In this document: positions 6,905 through 18,433 of the stretch, piece by piece
Layout: every line of letters starts with the position of its first letter
Position numbering within the stretch: the first letter of the stretch is position 1
Assembly: GCF_029269825.1 (NCBI RefSeq)
Contig: NZ_JARJHU010000001.1
Location: 1,069,327-1,133,326, forward strand
Reading direction: 5' to 3'
Source: Pedobacter sp. JY14-1
GTDB lineage: Bacteria > Bacteroidota > Bacteroidia > Sphingobacteriales > Sphingobacteriaceae
Length of the DNA stretch: 64,000 nucleotides
Program-made: the position numbers and the translations under genes
The notes under the pieces: generated by a model
Databases searched by the model: none
What the model saw: only the letters and a program-made list of their open reading frames with translations
Told to the model about the DNA's origin: nothing

Positions 6905-9142
6905 ATGACGAACTCATTTTTGAGGGTATTCACTACCCTCTGGATAGCTATTGCTCCGGTTTTCGCAATGGCCCAGGCAGATACTGCCGGTAAAAAGCCC
7001 GCCGCAAAACCGGCGGATAGCCTGAAGAAGCCGGTCGAGCTTAAGGAAGTAAAGATCAGTACACGAAAAAATTACATTGAGCAAAAGATCGACCGTACAG
7101 TGCTGAATATAGATGCACAAATTACCAATACCGGCACCAACGCCCTGGAACTGCTCGAAAAAGCTCCCGGTGTAATGGTAGATCAGGATGGCAAGATCAG
7201 CATGAAGGGGCAACAGGGTGTAATCGTATTGATTGATAACAGACCAACTTATCTTACGGGTACCGCTTTGGCCGCTTACCTGAAATCACTTCCCTCCGGC
7301 AGCATCAGTCAGATCGAACTGATCCCTAATCCGCCAGCCCGCTATGATGCTTCCGGAAGTGCCGGCATGATTAACATCCGAACCCGGAAACTGACCATCA
7401 GCGGTCTGAACGGCACACTCAACCTTGGACTTGGCTACTCGCCCAACTGGAGGCATAATGAAAGCCTCAGCCTGAATTACCGGAAAAATAAATTCAATTT
7501 CTTCAGTAATCTGGCTTATAATGTGCACAATAGCTGGCGCCGGCTCGATATAGACCGCTGGTTTTACAATGATGCGGGCCAGCAGGTCTCTGCTTTCGAA
7601 CAGACAACCATCATGCACCCGAAAAACAGCAGCCCAAATATTAAAGCGGGTATGGATTTTTACGCCAGTGCCAGTACCACGGTAGGCCTAGTCTTTACCG
7701 GTGCTTACAGTCGCGGCGACGAAAACAAAGCTGTACAGGCAATCGCCAGCCAGCCATCGGGCATTACAGACTCTGTCATCTCCGCCAGGAACAAACAACA
7801 TGACTGGCTCAACAACAATGGCCTGAACCTAAACCTGAGCCATAAGTTCGACAGTCTTGGCCATGAACTGACAACCGACCTCGATTACATCGTCTATCAT
7901 TCGTCCAGCAGTCAACAGTTTCTGAACCAGGTCTACAATGTTTCAGCAGGACGGCAAACCAGCGATGAGCTCCATGCTGACCTGCCTTCCAGTATCCACA
8001 TCTACACGGCAAAGGCTGACTACGAACATCCCCTGAGCGATAAGGCGAAACTCTCCGTTGGCCTGAAAGGAAGCTATGTAAATACGGATAACACTGCCAG
8101 CTATTTTCAGCTCCGGGGTAACGATCGCATACCTGATTATGACAAGACCAATCACTTCCTGTACAAAGAACACATCAATGCGGTTTATATTAACCTGAAC
8201 AAAGAGTGGAAGCGCCTTTCGGTTCAGGCCGGACTGCGCATGGAACAGACGTTGATGAACGGACGCCAGTTGGGCAATTCAATAAAGCCCGATTCCAGTT
8301 TCCGGCAAAGCTATACCAACCTGTTCCCGACATTATACCTTAGCTACAAGCTCGACAGCGCCAGGGACAAACTCACACTGTATTATGGAAGGCGAGTCCA
8401 CAGACCCTTTTACCAGGATCTCAATCCCTTTATCTTCCTGCTAGACAAATTCAGCTATTTTGCCGGTAATCCCTATCTGCGCCCTGAATTCAGCAACAAA
8501 GTTGACCTCAACTTTAATCATGACAACAAACTGAACATCGATATCTTTTACAACATCAGTACGTCTCTGATCTCGGAAGTGATTGAACAGGAACAAGGCA
8601 TTTTTATCAGCCGTACAGGCAATATCGGCAAGATGCGTTTTTTCGGAATTTCCACTAACCTAAGCCTGAAAGGAGGAAAATGGTATACCCTGAACCTGTA
8701 CAGCGAAGCAGTAACGAACGATTTCAGCGGGCTTCCCGGAAACAATGGCAACCATGTGAAAAGCTTCTACTTCTACATCAACCCAAACAACCAGTTCAGT
8801 TTCGGAAAAGGGTGGGGAGCCGAACTCAGCGGAATGTATGTTACACCGAACCAGAGTGCCCAGTTTAAGAAGAAGGCGCTTTACAACATCAATGCAGGTA
8901 TCCAGAAACAAATACTCCACGAAAATGGAACGGTAAAATTTACGGTACGCGATGTGCTGGACCATTTCCGGCCACAGGGCGACATCCTCAATATCCCCAA
9001 CACCAGGGCCAGCTATTACAACGCCTTCGATAACCGTGTTGCGACGTTTTCCTTTACCTACAATTTCAGTAAAGGCATGGCTACAACAAAAAAACGCGAT
9101 ACCGGGGGTGCTGGCTCAGAGCAGGAACGGGTAAAGAATTAG
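6905..9142 (+). CDS. TonB-dependent receptor-like outer-membrane barrel (OMP_b-brl_3 type)
   Basis: 745 residues with a signal peptide (about 1-24, ending AMAQ). There is no N-terminal carboxypeptidase-D-like domain. After a short Lys/Pro/Ala linker comes the plug (LKEVKISTRKN, LELLEKAPGVMVDQDG, VLIDNRPTYL, IELIPNPPARYDASGSAG) and a long beta-barrel (GRRVHRPFYQDLNPF, then GNPYLRPEFSNKVDLN). The ARYDASGSAGMINI and R-P-x-Y-Q-D-L-N-P signatures are characteristic of the outer-membrane protein beta-barrel family 3. Its location in the BlaI/M56 operon suggests its level is set by an envelope signal. The transported ligand is unknown. Confidence 0.85.
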   Translation: MTNSFLRVFTTLWIAIAPVFAMAQADTAGKKPAAKPADSLKKPVELKEVKISTRKNYIEQKIDRTVLNIDAQITNTGTNALELLEKAPGVMVDQDGKISMKGQQGVIVLIDNRPTYLTGTALAAYLKSLPSGSISQIELIPNPPARYDASGSAGMINIRTRKLTISGLNGTLNLGLGYSPNWRHNESLSLNYRKNKFNFFSNLAYNVHNSWRRLDIDRWFYNDAGQQVSAFEQTTIMHPKNSSPNIKAGMDFYASASTTVGLVFTGAYSRGDENKAVQAIASQPSGITDSVISARNKQHDWLNNNGLNLNLSHKFDSLGHELTTDLDYIVYHSSSSQQFLNQVYNVSAGRQTSDELHADLPSSIHIYTAKADYEHPLSDKAKLSVGLKGSYVNTDNTASYFQLRGNDRIPDYDKTNHFLYKEHINAVYINLNKEWKRLSVQAGLRMEQTLMNGRQLGNSIKPDSSFRQSYTNLFPTLYLSYKLDSARDKLTLYYGRRVHRPFYQDLNPFIFLLDKFSYFAGNPYLRPEFSNKVDLNFNHDNKLNIDIFYNISTSLISEVIEQEQGIFISRTGNIGKMRFFGISTNLSLKGGKWYTLNLYSEAVTNDFSGLPGNNGNHVKSFYFYINPNNQFSFGKGWGAELSGMYVTPNQSAQFKKKALYNINAGIQKQILHENGTVKFTVRDVLDHFRPQGDILNIPNTRASYYNAFDNRVATFSFTYNFSKGMATTKKRDTGGAGSEQERVKN

Positions 9143-9161
9143 TGGCATTTCAATTGCTGAG

Positions 9162-10085
9162 ATGAAGCTGCACTTAAAGACATCGACAATTAACATGCTG
9201 ATTACTCCGAACATCCGCTTGAGCAGAATATTGCGCAATACATGGCAGGTGGACATTATTATGCTGGTCTCCTGCACGGTTGCTTACCTCGTAAGGGAAT
9301 ACCTCATTGCATACCATTTCAGCATACCGGCCATTATTCCTACATTATTGGGCACAGCCATTGCCTTTTTCATCGGATTCAATAATAACCAGGCTTATGA
9401 CCGCTGGTGGGAAGCACGTAAGGTCTGGGGTGCTCTGGTCAACGATTCCCGCTCCTTCGCACGGGCACTCCTTTACTATACCGGCAGAGATCAGCTGATC
9501 AGTAAAAGAATGGTCCTTCGGCACCTGGCCTTTTTATATGCGCTCAAAGCTTATTTGAGGGGTACCAGTGACGAAACCAGTCTGCGTTACCTGGAGGCCG
9601 GCGACCTGGAATCCATTAAGCGCCATACAAACAAGCACAATGCGATCCTTGCCCGACAGGCAAGTGACCTGCAATTGCTGTCAGAAGAAAAACATATAGA
9701 CGGCTTCAGGTTCATTGAGATCAACGAAATGATCACCCGCTTTTCTGACAGCATGGGTATGAGTGAACGCATTAGAAATACTGTCTTTCCGACAACCTAC
9801 TCCTATCTGACCAAAGTATTCATCTGGCTCTTCGTAGTCACCTTTACCCTGGTCATCGCCGAAACTGCCGGCGTATATTCTATCTTTCTGGGCTGGATGA
9901 TTGGCTTCGTCTTTGTTTCCACACAGATCAACGGTATGAGTCTGGTAGATCCGTTTACAAATAACTCCGCCGGTGTACCGCTTAACCAGATTACACGCAC
10001 CATCGAGATCAATCTGTTGGAAATGCTTGGGGCTGAAGACATTCCCGAGCCGGTAAAGCCAATCAATGGGGAATATGTGCTTTAG
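9162..10085 (+). CDS. bestrophin family (UPF0187) ion channel
   Basis: 307 residues. The hallmark is the segment GFNNNQAYDRWWEARKVWGALVNDSR, shared by bacterial bestrophins; the R/W-rich helix follows an IP-x-LLGTA-x-AFF pore-lining helix. Four membrane segments are visible (about 25-45, 58-78, 208-230, 232-252). The C-terminal NQITRTIEINLLEMLG element is also family-typical. Bacterial homologues are pentameric channels, with Klebsiella BEST conducting Na+. The start at ATG 9162 lies 19 nt after the receptor stop, so it probably closes the operon. Confidence 0.88.
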   Translation: MKLHLKTSTINMLITPNIRLSRILRNTWQVDIIMLVSCTVAYLVREYLIAYHFSIPAIIPTLLGTAIAFFIGFNNNQAYDRWWEARKVWGALVNDSRSFARALLYYTGRDQLISKRMVLRHLAFLYALKAYLRGTSDETSLRYLEAGDLESIKRHTNKHNAILARQASDLQLLSEEKHIDGFRFIEINEMITRFSDSMGMSERIRNTVFPTTYSYLTKVFIWLFVVTFTLVIAETAGVYSIFLGWMIGFVFVSTQINGMSLVDPFTNNSAGVPLNQITRTIEINLLEMLGAEDIPEPVKPINGEYVL

Positions 10086-10138
10086 ACTTTCATTAAGTGC
10101 TGTAAGCCTGACAAATCTGGATTAATGAACAACCAAAT

Positions 10139-10167
10139 AAAAAACCCCGGGAAAATGCCGGGGTTTT
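10139..10167 (-). terminator. terminator of tRNA-Val (works in both directions)
   Basis: Perfect stem AAAACCCCGG / CCGGGGTTTT with a 7-nt loop. On the minus strand it is followed by TTTTTTATTT, 9 nt beyond the tRNA 3' end. On the plus strand it would also stop bestrophin transcripts. Confidence 0.8.
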
Positions 10168-10175
10168 AAAAGAAG

Positions 10176-10250
10176 TGGGAAATATTGGACTCGAACCAAC
10201 GACCCTTGCCTTGTCGAGGCAATGCTCTAAACCAACTGAGCTAATTTCCC
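10176..10250 (-). tRNA. tRNA-Val (anticodon GAC)
   Basis: The cloverleaf folds completely: acceptor GGGAAAT/ATTTCCC, D-arm GCTC/GAGC, anticodon stem TTGCC/GGCAA, T-arm GTTGG/CCAAT with TTCGAGT loop. The discriminator is A and CCA is not encoded. With a 7-nt loop TCGACAA the anticodon is GAC (Val). Position 33 is then C instead of the nearly universal U. Confidence 0.88.
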
Positions 10251-10312
10251 TTTAATGTCCTTAAAAACTAGAACCGTGCAAAAGTAAAAAAGAAAAGCGG
10301 AATCACACAATC

Positions 10313-12421
10313 TTAATGCAAATCGAATGGCTTTATCCCGAGGTCCTTCACTTCGCGTTTACCAAGCTTGTACGACACTGACAATCGCAAATTCTGATTC
10401 TGATACCGGAAAATTTGCTTTTGCGAATAGCTTGCAGACTCAAAAACCTCATCAATGAATGTATGTCTGGTTAAAAAAGTTTCGCCGCGCAGACTGATGT
10501 TCAGTTTTTCGCTGACCTTTTTATTGATAGTGAGGTTATAAAATTTCCAGCCCGAACGATAACCTTGTAAACTCAGGTCGTTGCCATCAAAATATAAGTA
10601 AGCATCAAGGCTGTAGCCGTGGGACAGCGTATAGCTTGCACTAACATTCAACTGCCGTAAAATACCGCTATTGCTTATACCCAGAGCATTATTCTCTAAC
10701 CTCACGTAGGTAGCTGTGAGTGTGCCGCCGAAGGTAGATACTGCAGATGGTTTCCAGTTAAAAGTAGCAGACAGTGTCCAGCGTTGGTTTTTGCCCAGAT
10801 TTTTCCAGGTACTTTCGAAACGTCCGTCTTCCATCGGGGTCCGGATGTTTGCAATTGAATTATGATTATCATGGAATGAAAAAACCAAATCTGTGAAAAG
10901 TTTAGGCTTGTTAACCGAGTAGCTTATTTGATAACGATTAGTTACCTCCCGATTGAGTTGCGGGTTGCCGTACTGCAAGGTAAGCGAGTCGCTCATGTTG
11001 GCTGTAGGATCAAGAGCGGAGAACACCGGTCGCATCAGTTTGCGGGTATAACCTAACCTCAGGCTCGCTTTGTCATTGAGGGCCAGTTGCAGCAGGCCTT
11101 GCGGCATAAGATTACCAAACGATCGGTTAACCTCTGTCTTGTTTCTGAAAACTGCATCCAGCTCCGTTCGCTCGTAACGTAAACCGACATTGAACCCCCA
11201 TTTATCTGTACTAAAGGCGAGGTCGGTGTAGCCTGCATACACCTTACTGTTATACCAAAATGTAGCCGATCTTCCGGCATCAGGCTCGTATACAGTTTTA
11301 CTGCGCGCTTCTTTAACCGACAATTTACCACCCGATTCAAATTTCCAGCCGCCGGAGAAGGAATGCGAATAGTCTCCCTGTAACATATATTCTTTATTAA
11401 CCATCGCGTTGTTAAAAGCCTCACTATACAAGTTATCGTACAGATCACTTTGCAAAAAGCTGTAAGCATTTTTAAGCTCAGATGGCACATAGGTCCCCAG
11501 CAAGGCATAATCTGTCTTCTTATTAGTTGTTTGTCCATTGAAGCCAAAATTATAGCTATTGCCTTCAGCACTTACTGGGGTTTCCATCAGGCGGCTAAAT
11601 AAGAATTCAGGACTACCATCGGGGGTGTCATAATTATTCACGATGGCATCAGTAATATTTGATGACCGTCGCGGACGGAAGCCCGCGCTAAGCGTATTTA
11701 GTGAATCGATACTATACGACAAACTAAAACCGCCGTAGAAATAATGACCGGTCTGGCGGGTTTCGGTTTCCTGCCTCAGGGATGTAAAGCCCACAGTTCG
11801 CACCAGAACGGAGCCGTTCTGATTGTGGTAGCCTTGATAAAAAGCATCAGCATGAATTTGCAAAGGGCCCCGTTGATGATGAATATCTCCCATCAAATTG
11901 CTGCTGCGGTTACCCAATACTGCACCAATATTGCCACTGGTGATCTTATCATCCAATTTCCGGGTGATGATATTAATTACTGCATCTGTCCCCTGCGCGT
12001 CGTACCGTGCCGGCGGATCGGTGATTACCTCGACTTTTACAATTTGCCCGGCCCTTACGGCACGTAATGCTTCGGCTACTGAGGGCGCATATATTTCAGA
12101 GGGTTTACCATCGATCCATACCCGAACATTCGTACTTCCCCGGACAGCAAGACCGCCATTGACGTCAATACTTACCATAGGCACTTTGCGTAACAGATCC
12201 GCTGCATCAACAGCGGTAAAAGCCGCTAAACCTGCAACGTTAAAAACGATACCGTCAATCCGGTGCTCTACAACCGGCCTTTGCCCCCGTATGGTAACCG
12301 TGCCAAGCCTAATAGCCGGCTCTTTACCTGAAGAGTCGGCTTTGCCAAGCGTATCAATCCGCTGGCCGAAGGTAGGCATGGCCGTATAACAGATCAGCAG
12401 AAAAAGTAAACGCTTAGCCAT
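10313..12421 (-). CDS. TonB-dependent receptor-like outer-membrane barrel (OMP_b-brl_3 type)
   Basis: 702 residues with signal peptide (1-19, ending TFGQ) and a plug containing LLRKVPMVSIDVNGG, RVWIDGKPSEIYAP, VITDPPARYDAQGTDAVINI. The barrel carries the family signature LGYTRKLMRPVFSALDP. No carboxypeptidase-D-like domain is present. It lies 6 nt downstream of a small exported protein gene, and the pair diverges from a LytS/LytTR two-component system that is the obvious candidate regulator. It is related in type to the barrels at 6905 and 58752 but not a close copy. Ligand unknown. Confidence 0.82.
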   Translation of the reverse strand: MAKRLLFLLICYTAMPTFGQRIDTLGKADSSGKEPAIRLGTVTIRGQRPVVEHRIDGIVFNVAGLAAFTAVDAADLLRKVPMVSIDVNGGLAVRGSTNVRVWIDGKPSEIYAPSVAEALRAVRAGQIVKVEVITDPPARYDAQGTDAVINIITRKLDDKITSGNIGAVLGNRSSNLMGDIHHQRGPLQIHADAFYQGYHNQNGSVLVRTVGFTSLRQETETRQTGHYFYGGFSLSYSIDSLNTLSAGFRPRRSSNITDAIVNNYDTPDGSPEFLFSRLMETPVSAEGNSYNFGFNGQTTNKKTDYALLGTYVPSELKNAYSFLQSDLYDNLYSEAFNNAMVNKEYMLQGDYSHSFSGGWKFESGGKLSVKEARSKTVYEPDAGRSATFWYNSKVYAGYTDLAFSTDKWGFNVGLRYERTELDAVFRNKTEVNRSFGNLMPQGLLQLALNDKASLRLGYTRKLMRPVFSALDPTANMSDSLTLQYGNPQLNREVTNRYQISYSVNKPKLFTDLVFSFHDNHNSIANIRTPMEDGRFESTWKNLGKNQRWTLSATFNWKPSAVSTFGGTLTATYVRLENNALGISNSGILRQLNVSASYTLSHGYSLDAYLYFDGNDLSLQGYRSGWKFYNLTINKKVSEKLNISLRGETFLTRHTFIDEVFESASYSQKQIFRYQNQNLRLSVSYKLGKREVKDLGIKPFDLH

Positions 12422-12427
12422 AGCTAC

Positions 12428-12883
12428 CTAAAAACGCAATACCACAAGCATTTCTGCCTTATCCAGCTCGCGAGAACTGTAGAACAGGCTAAGCTGATGC
12501 CCAGTATTTTTCTTTTGCAGTTGAATAAGGTCTTTTAATGCGATAGTCATGCGTGTGTCCCCGTTTTTGGCCTCCGCAAATTCCCATTTGCGCAGGGTTG
12601 TACCTTCTTCAGTTTTTAATGCTATACTCCTGCCGGTACCAGGGCCGTTTTCGCGCTGACAATGTTTATAGACAACGTGTAGCTGTTCGGTCTCTTTAGC
12701 TTTCTGTAAAGGCAGCACACGGAGATTATGGACCTGGTTTACGTACTGTTTCAGTACCAGTTTATCATTCAGATAAACCTCATAACCATCAAGCCCGTAC
12801 CTGGTGGTAAAACCTAAAATGCCGATAGCTAAGGAAATAAATGTACACAATGTGACTGCCCGGCTGATTCTGATCTTTTTCAT
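12428..12883 (-). CDS. small exported protein of unknown function
   Basis: 151 residues when started at ATG 12883; the open frame extends 16 codons further upstream, but that part lacks protein-like character, while the chosen start gives MKKIRIS plus a hydrophobic segment, i.e. a signal peptide or anchor. The body reads YEVYLNDKLVLKQYV, LRVLPLQKA, LHVVYKHCQ, TRMTIALKDLI, predicted as mixed beta-strands. I do not recognise the family. Position 6 nt before an outer-membrane barrel and divergent from a LytTR system suggests an accessory periplasmic partner of that barrel. Confidence 0.65.
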   Translation of the reverse strand: MKKIRISRAVTLCTFISLAIGILGFTTRYGLDGYEVYLNDKLVLKQYVNQVHNLRVLPLQKAKETEQLHVVYKHCQRENGPGTGRSIALKTEEGTTLRKWEFAEAKNGDTRMTIALKDLIQLQKKNTGHQLSLFYSSRELDKAEMLVVLRF

Positions 12884-13090
12884 AACATTTGTTTTAAAAT
12901 GAATTATCGTGTTATCGGCACAATAGTACACTCTAAACCGGCAGCGCGAAAAAATAGTAGAGGAACGACGGGAATAGTAGACATCAAATTTTTATACTTA
13001 AATTCCTCTATTATTTTGGTCGTTGGTCGATATAATTTTCACCGCCCGGCGCATTTGCTTTCCTTTATCATTCTTAAACGGATCATCATT

Positions 13091-14152
13091 ATGGAACTCG
13101 CAATAAGACCACCTAGCCAGACGACGGGCAAAAGCCCGCTGCCATCAAAAGACGCCCTGATACACGGCGCTTACTGGATATTGGTTACCGGTTTCTTTTT
13201 ATATGAAAAGAAATACCTCATATACAAAGCCAACCTGCCTTTCTTTTTTGCCTGTGTATCCGGTCGTATCATCCTGCTGATGGTCATCGCTTATCTCAAC
13301 CTGCATTATTTCCTGCCGCGTTACCTGATGAAAAAACGGTACTGGACCTATATTTCTTCGGTGTTCATTTCTCTGATCACATATGTCGTATTACAGAGTC
13401 TTTTTGACTTTTATCTTTACGGCTACGTCGTAGGTCCTCTGTATAACAGTGATATGGCAGCCGCTATATCCTACAATTTCTTCAGCGGAATCTGGTACCT
13501 GTGCCTGATGCTCGCGCTTAAATTGAGCCTGGACTGGTATGGTCAGCAACTGCTTATACAGCGCATAACGGTCGAAAAGCTGAATGCTGAGGTCGATTTT
13601 CTACGCGCACAGGTTAATCCTCATTTTTTGTTCAATATCCTGAATAACCTGTATGCCCTTACGCTAAAAAAGTCAGAGCTGGCACCAGACGTGGTACTCA
13701 AATTGTCTTCCATGATGGAGTATATGCTATATGACAGCAATGAAGACAAGGTGCTGCTGGATAAAGAGCTGTTATACCTGCATAATTATGTAGAGCTGGA
13801 GCGCCTGCGGTTTAATGGCGGTGCCCGGATCAGCCTGAACACCACGTTGCCGGCAAGCGGGCAAAAAATAGCACCGTTGTTGTTGTTGCCAGTGGTGGAG
13901 AATGCATTCAAGCACGGCCTGAGTAAGCAGACAGACGATAGCTGGCTTAAGGTGGATGTCCGCTTAGATGGATCAACCTTGAATGCGGTGGTAGAGAACT
14001 CAAAACCGGCATGCCCCCAACGAGCTGGAAGAGGCGGTATAGGTCTCAGCAATTTGTGTAAGCGGCTTGATCTTTTATATCCCAACAGGCACAACCTTGA
14101 ATTTGAGAACAATGCAGACACTTATAAAGTGACGCTTGTCATTGAATTGTGA
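13091..14152 (+). CDS. LytS-type sensor histidine kinase (His_kinase family)
   Basis: 353 residues from ATG 13091. Four transmembrane helices lie at about 24-40, 50-72, 88-108 and 125-145. A short coiled linker leads to the LytS/YehU-type H-box QVNPHFLFNILNNLY (His178), and a degenerate HATPase domain follows with LLLPVVENAFKHGL (N-box) and GRGGIGLSNLCKRL (G-box). An in-frame upstream extension to 12899 is rejected. The stop TGA overlaps the ATG of the response regulator (TGATG), so the two proteins are translationally coupled. The kinase should phosphorylate the adjacent LytTR regulator. Confidence 0.9.
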   Translation: MELAIRPPSQTTGKSPLPSKDALIHGAYWILVTGFFLYEKKYLIYKANLPFFFACVSGRIILLMVIAYLNLHYFLPRYLMKKRYWTYISSVFISLITYVVLQSLFDFYLYGYVVGPLYNSDMAAAISYNFFSGIWYLCLMLALKLSLDWYGQQLLIQRITVEKLNAEVDFLRAQVNPHFLFNILNNLYALTLKKSELAPDVVLKLSSMMEYMLYDSNEDKVLLDKELLYLHNYVELERLRFNGGARISLNTTLPASGQKIAPLLLLPVVENAFKHGLSKQTDDSWLKVDVRLDGSTLNAVVENSKPACPQRAGRGGIGLSNLCKRLDLLYPNRHNLEFENNADTYKVTLVIEL

Positions 14153-14874
14153 TGGAGCGTAACCTGAACATTGTTGTTGTAGATGACGAGCCGCTTGCCC
14201 GCGAAGTCCTGGAAGACTATCTGAACAGGATCGGCGGCGTGCAAAGTGTGCAACTTTTCCTGAACGCTAAAGCGGCATTGCCGTATTTGATCAAACAGCC
14301 GGCCGACTTACTTTTGCTGGACATTGAGATGCCGGAAATGACAGGTATTGAGTTTCTGAAACTCTTACCCGACCCTCCGCTTACCATTTTTACCACTGCC
14401 TACCGCAATTATGCTTTTGATGGCTATGAGTTAGGTGTGATCGATTTTTTATTGAAACCCGTTGCTTTTGATCGCTTTCAGCTGGCCATTGAACGGGCCA
14501 GAGAGCTCCTGTCACTCAAGGACCAGAATAGTCAGGTCGACCGCAGTCCACAGGAAGCTAATGATGATTCCATCTTTGTAAAAAGTGGTGTGCAACGCAT
14601 AAAGCTGCAATTAAGCGATGTTACGCATATACAAGGGTTAAAGGATTATGCAGTCATTTATACACATGAAAAAAAGATCCTCCTTAAAGGGTCGATCAAA
14701 GCCATGCTCAATATCTTTCCTCCGGGACGCTTTATAAGAGTGCACAAATCATTCATCGTAAACTTGCGAAAAGTAAGTCACTTGGAACGGAATTTCGTAT
14801 CCATAGACGGCCATCAAATACCTGTAGGGCGCTATTTCAAAGATGATCTGGAAAAAGTTCTGACAAAAAGATAG
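14152..14874 (+). CDS. LytTR family response regulator
   Basis: 240 residues. An N-terminal receiver domain (VVVDDEPLAREVL, phospho-acceptor Asp57 in LLLLDIEMPEM, conserved TAY and Lys in FLLKPV) is followed from about residue 138 by a LytTR DNA-binding domain (FVKSGVQRIKLQLSDVTHIQ, FIRVHKSFIVNLRKV). It overlaps the kinase gene by one base; a GTG at 14149 is an alternative start. The likely targets are the divergent exported protein and barrel genes. LytTR proteins bind paired direct repeats, which I could not identify with confidence in the 207-nt intergenic region. Confidence 0.92.
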   Translation: MERNLNIVVVDDEPLAREVLEDYLNRIGGVQSVQLFLNAKAALPYLIKQPADLLLLDIEMPEMTGIEFLKLLPDPPLTIFTTAYRNYAFDGYELGVIDFLLKPVAFDRFQLAIERARELLSLKDQNSQVDRSPQEANDDSIFVKSGVQRIKLQLSDVTHIQGLKDYAVIYTHEKKILLKGSIKAMLNIFPPGRFIRVHKSFIVNLRKVSHLERNFVSIDGHQIPVGRYFKDDLEKVLTKR

Positions 14875-14891
14875 TATCATAGCCACTCAGT

Positions 14892-15242
14892 TTACGCTAA
14901 CTGCCGCAATGTCTCAACGATCTCATCAAGATCGAAAGGTTTTCGGATAAAACCATTTGCCTTTGAATTAACGATCCTTTCTTCCGGAATATGAGCTGAC
15001 ATGATAACAACCGGAATGTAGGCTGCACGTAGGTGTGATTTAATTTGAGAACAAAGCTCAATTCCATCGCCATCGGGAAGTAAGACATCTAAAAGATACA
15101 GATCCGGAAAATTATCTTCAAAGCAATTCAAAAATTCCCCGGCAGATCTGAATACGCTAACCTCAAATCCTGCTTCTTGAAGACAGGTATTTAAAATAAA
15201 ACGTATATCAGGGTCATCCTCTACGATATAGATAGAACGCAT
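14892..15242 (-). CDS. single-domain response regulator (CheY-like receiver)
   Basis: 116 residues, receiver domain only: acidic pocket EDDPD (Asp9/Asp10), phospho-acceptor Asp52 in LYLLDVLLPDGDG, Ser82 and Lys101 in FIRKPF. No output domain is present. It is convergent with the LytTR regulator (17 nt between stops) and has no adjacent kinase of its own. It may take phosphate from a distant hybrid kinase. Confidence 0.88.
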   Translation of the reverse strand: MRSIYIVEDDPDIRFILNTCLQEAGFEVSVFRSAGEFLNCFEDNFPDLYLLDVLLPDGDGIELCSQIKSHLRAAYIPVVIMSAHIPEERIVNSKANGFIRKPFDLDEIVETLRQLA

Positions 15243-15374
15243 TGGCTTACTTGGCTAGGTTTGTCTCATCGTTTGTGTACCTATTTTTAAGCAAAGATTA
15301 TTCCATCCAAGCCCATATAACATTTAAGGTAGCAAATTGGTTACATAAAACTCACAGGTAAATGAACCGTCCTT

Positions 15375-15382
15375 CAAATTTA
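15375..15382 (-). promoter_or_regulatory. candidate -7 promoter element TAAATTTG (minus strand)
   Basis: An exact TAnnTTTG on the minus strand, 133 nt upstream of the lone receiver gene and just past the tRNA-Ala terminator. An overlapping plus-strand TATCTTTG at 15381-15388 has no gene to drive. Confidence 0.3.
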
Positions 15383-15403
15383 TCTTTGTTATGAGGATAT
15401 TGA

Positions 15404-15437
15404 AATAAAAAGGCACTTACATTCATTGTAAGTGCCT
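15404..15437 (-). terminator. terminator of tRNA-Ala
   Basis: Perfect 10-bp stem AGGCACTTAC/GTAAGTGCCT with a 7-nt loop, followed on the minus strand by TTTTTATTTC. It begins 11 nt beyond the tRNA 3' end. Confidence 0.8.
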
Positions 15438-15447
15438 GACTATATCG

Positions 15448-15521
<74 letters not shown>

Positions 15522-15687
15522 ATTTTGTATCTGAGTGGGGCAAAAGTAACCATTTTTGGAAACCTTGCAAATTTAATATTAAAATAATAGCAGATAAAAT
15601 AACGGCCTGCATATGCAAATATCCCCGCTCATAGACATCGACTATATCTATATTGAAACATTCGATTTTTTACAGAAAAATTCCTAA

Positions 15688-18000
<2,313 letters not shown>

Positions 18001-18005
18001 CTGTT

Positions 18006-18332
18006 CTACAGCTCGGTTGTCCGCAATACCTTCATCACATAAAGATCCAATTCCTTCCACTGGATGTAGCCCAGGTTCCCGCAGATCCTGGCTACATCAT
18101 TCTGGATATAACCAGGTACATCATTGACGATCTTCCAGCGAATGGCATAACCCGAATTGTAGCTCATATAAATGATCAGATCCTCGCAATACCTTTCATC
18201 ATGAAATTCTCTGATCAGCAATACCTGTAGTTCACTGGCAATTTTATTCAGTCTTTCATTCATCATCTTCGCCAGTGGTTTGCCCGGTTTTGGCGAAATT
18301 TCAACCATCGGTAATACCGTCACATCAGTCAT
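18006..18332 (-). CDS. hypothetical protein
   Basis: 108 residues, no signal peptide or membrane segment, hence cytoplasmic. It is convergent with katG, 5 nt between stops. An N-terminal helix is rich in Lys/Asn, followed by alternating strands and helices with conserved-looking aromatic residues (YNSGYAIRWKI, GYIQWKELDLY). Codon usage and continuous protein-like composition support a real gene, but I do not recognise the family. Confidence 0.55.
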   Translation of the reverse strand: MTDVTVLPMVEISPKPGKPLAKMMNERLNKIASELQVLLIREFHDERYCEDLIIYMSYNSGYAIRWKIVNDVPGYIQNDVARICGNLGYIQWKELDLYVMKVLRTTEL

Positions 18333-18433
18333 CGTAGCCTATTAAAGCCGCAAGATGTGGCAAGAAAAAGAGATGTGCAAATAAAAATTGAGGTGCTGTC
18401 TGTAAAGCGCTCTGATATAAACGGATAAATTAT

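Noticed and set aside
12899..13090. 64-codon N-terminal extension of the LytS-type kinase
   Set aside because: Composition is not protein-like, it overlaps the divergent gene's leader, and ATG 13091 gives a normal membrane-domain start.
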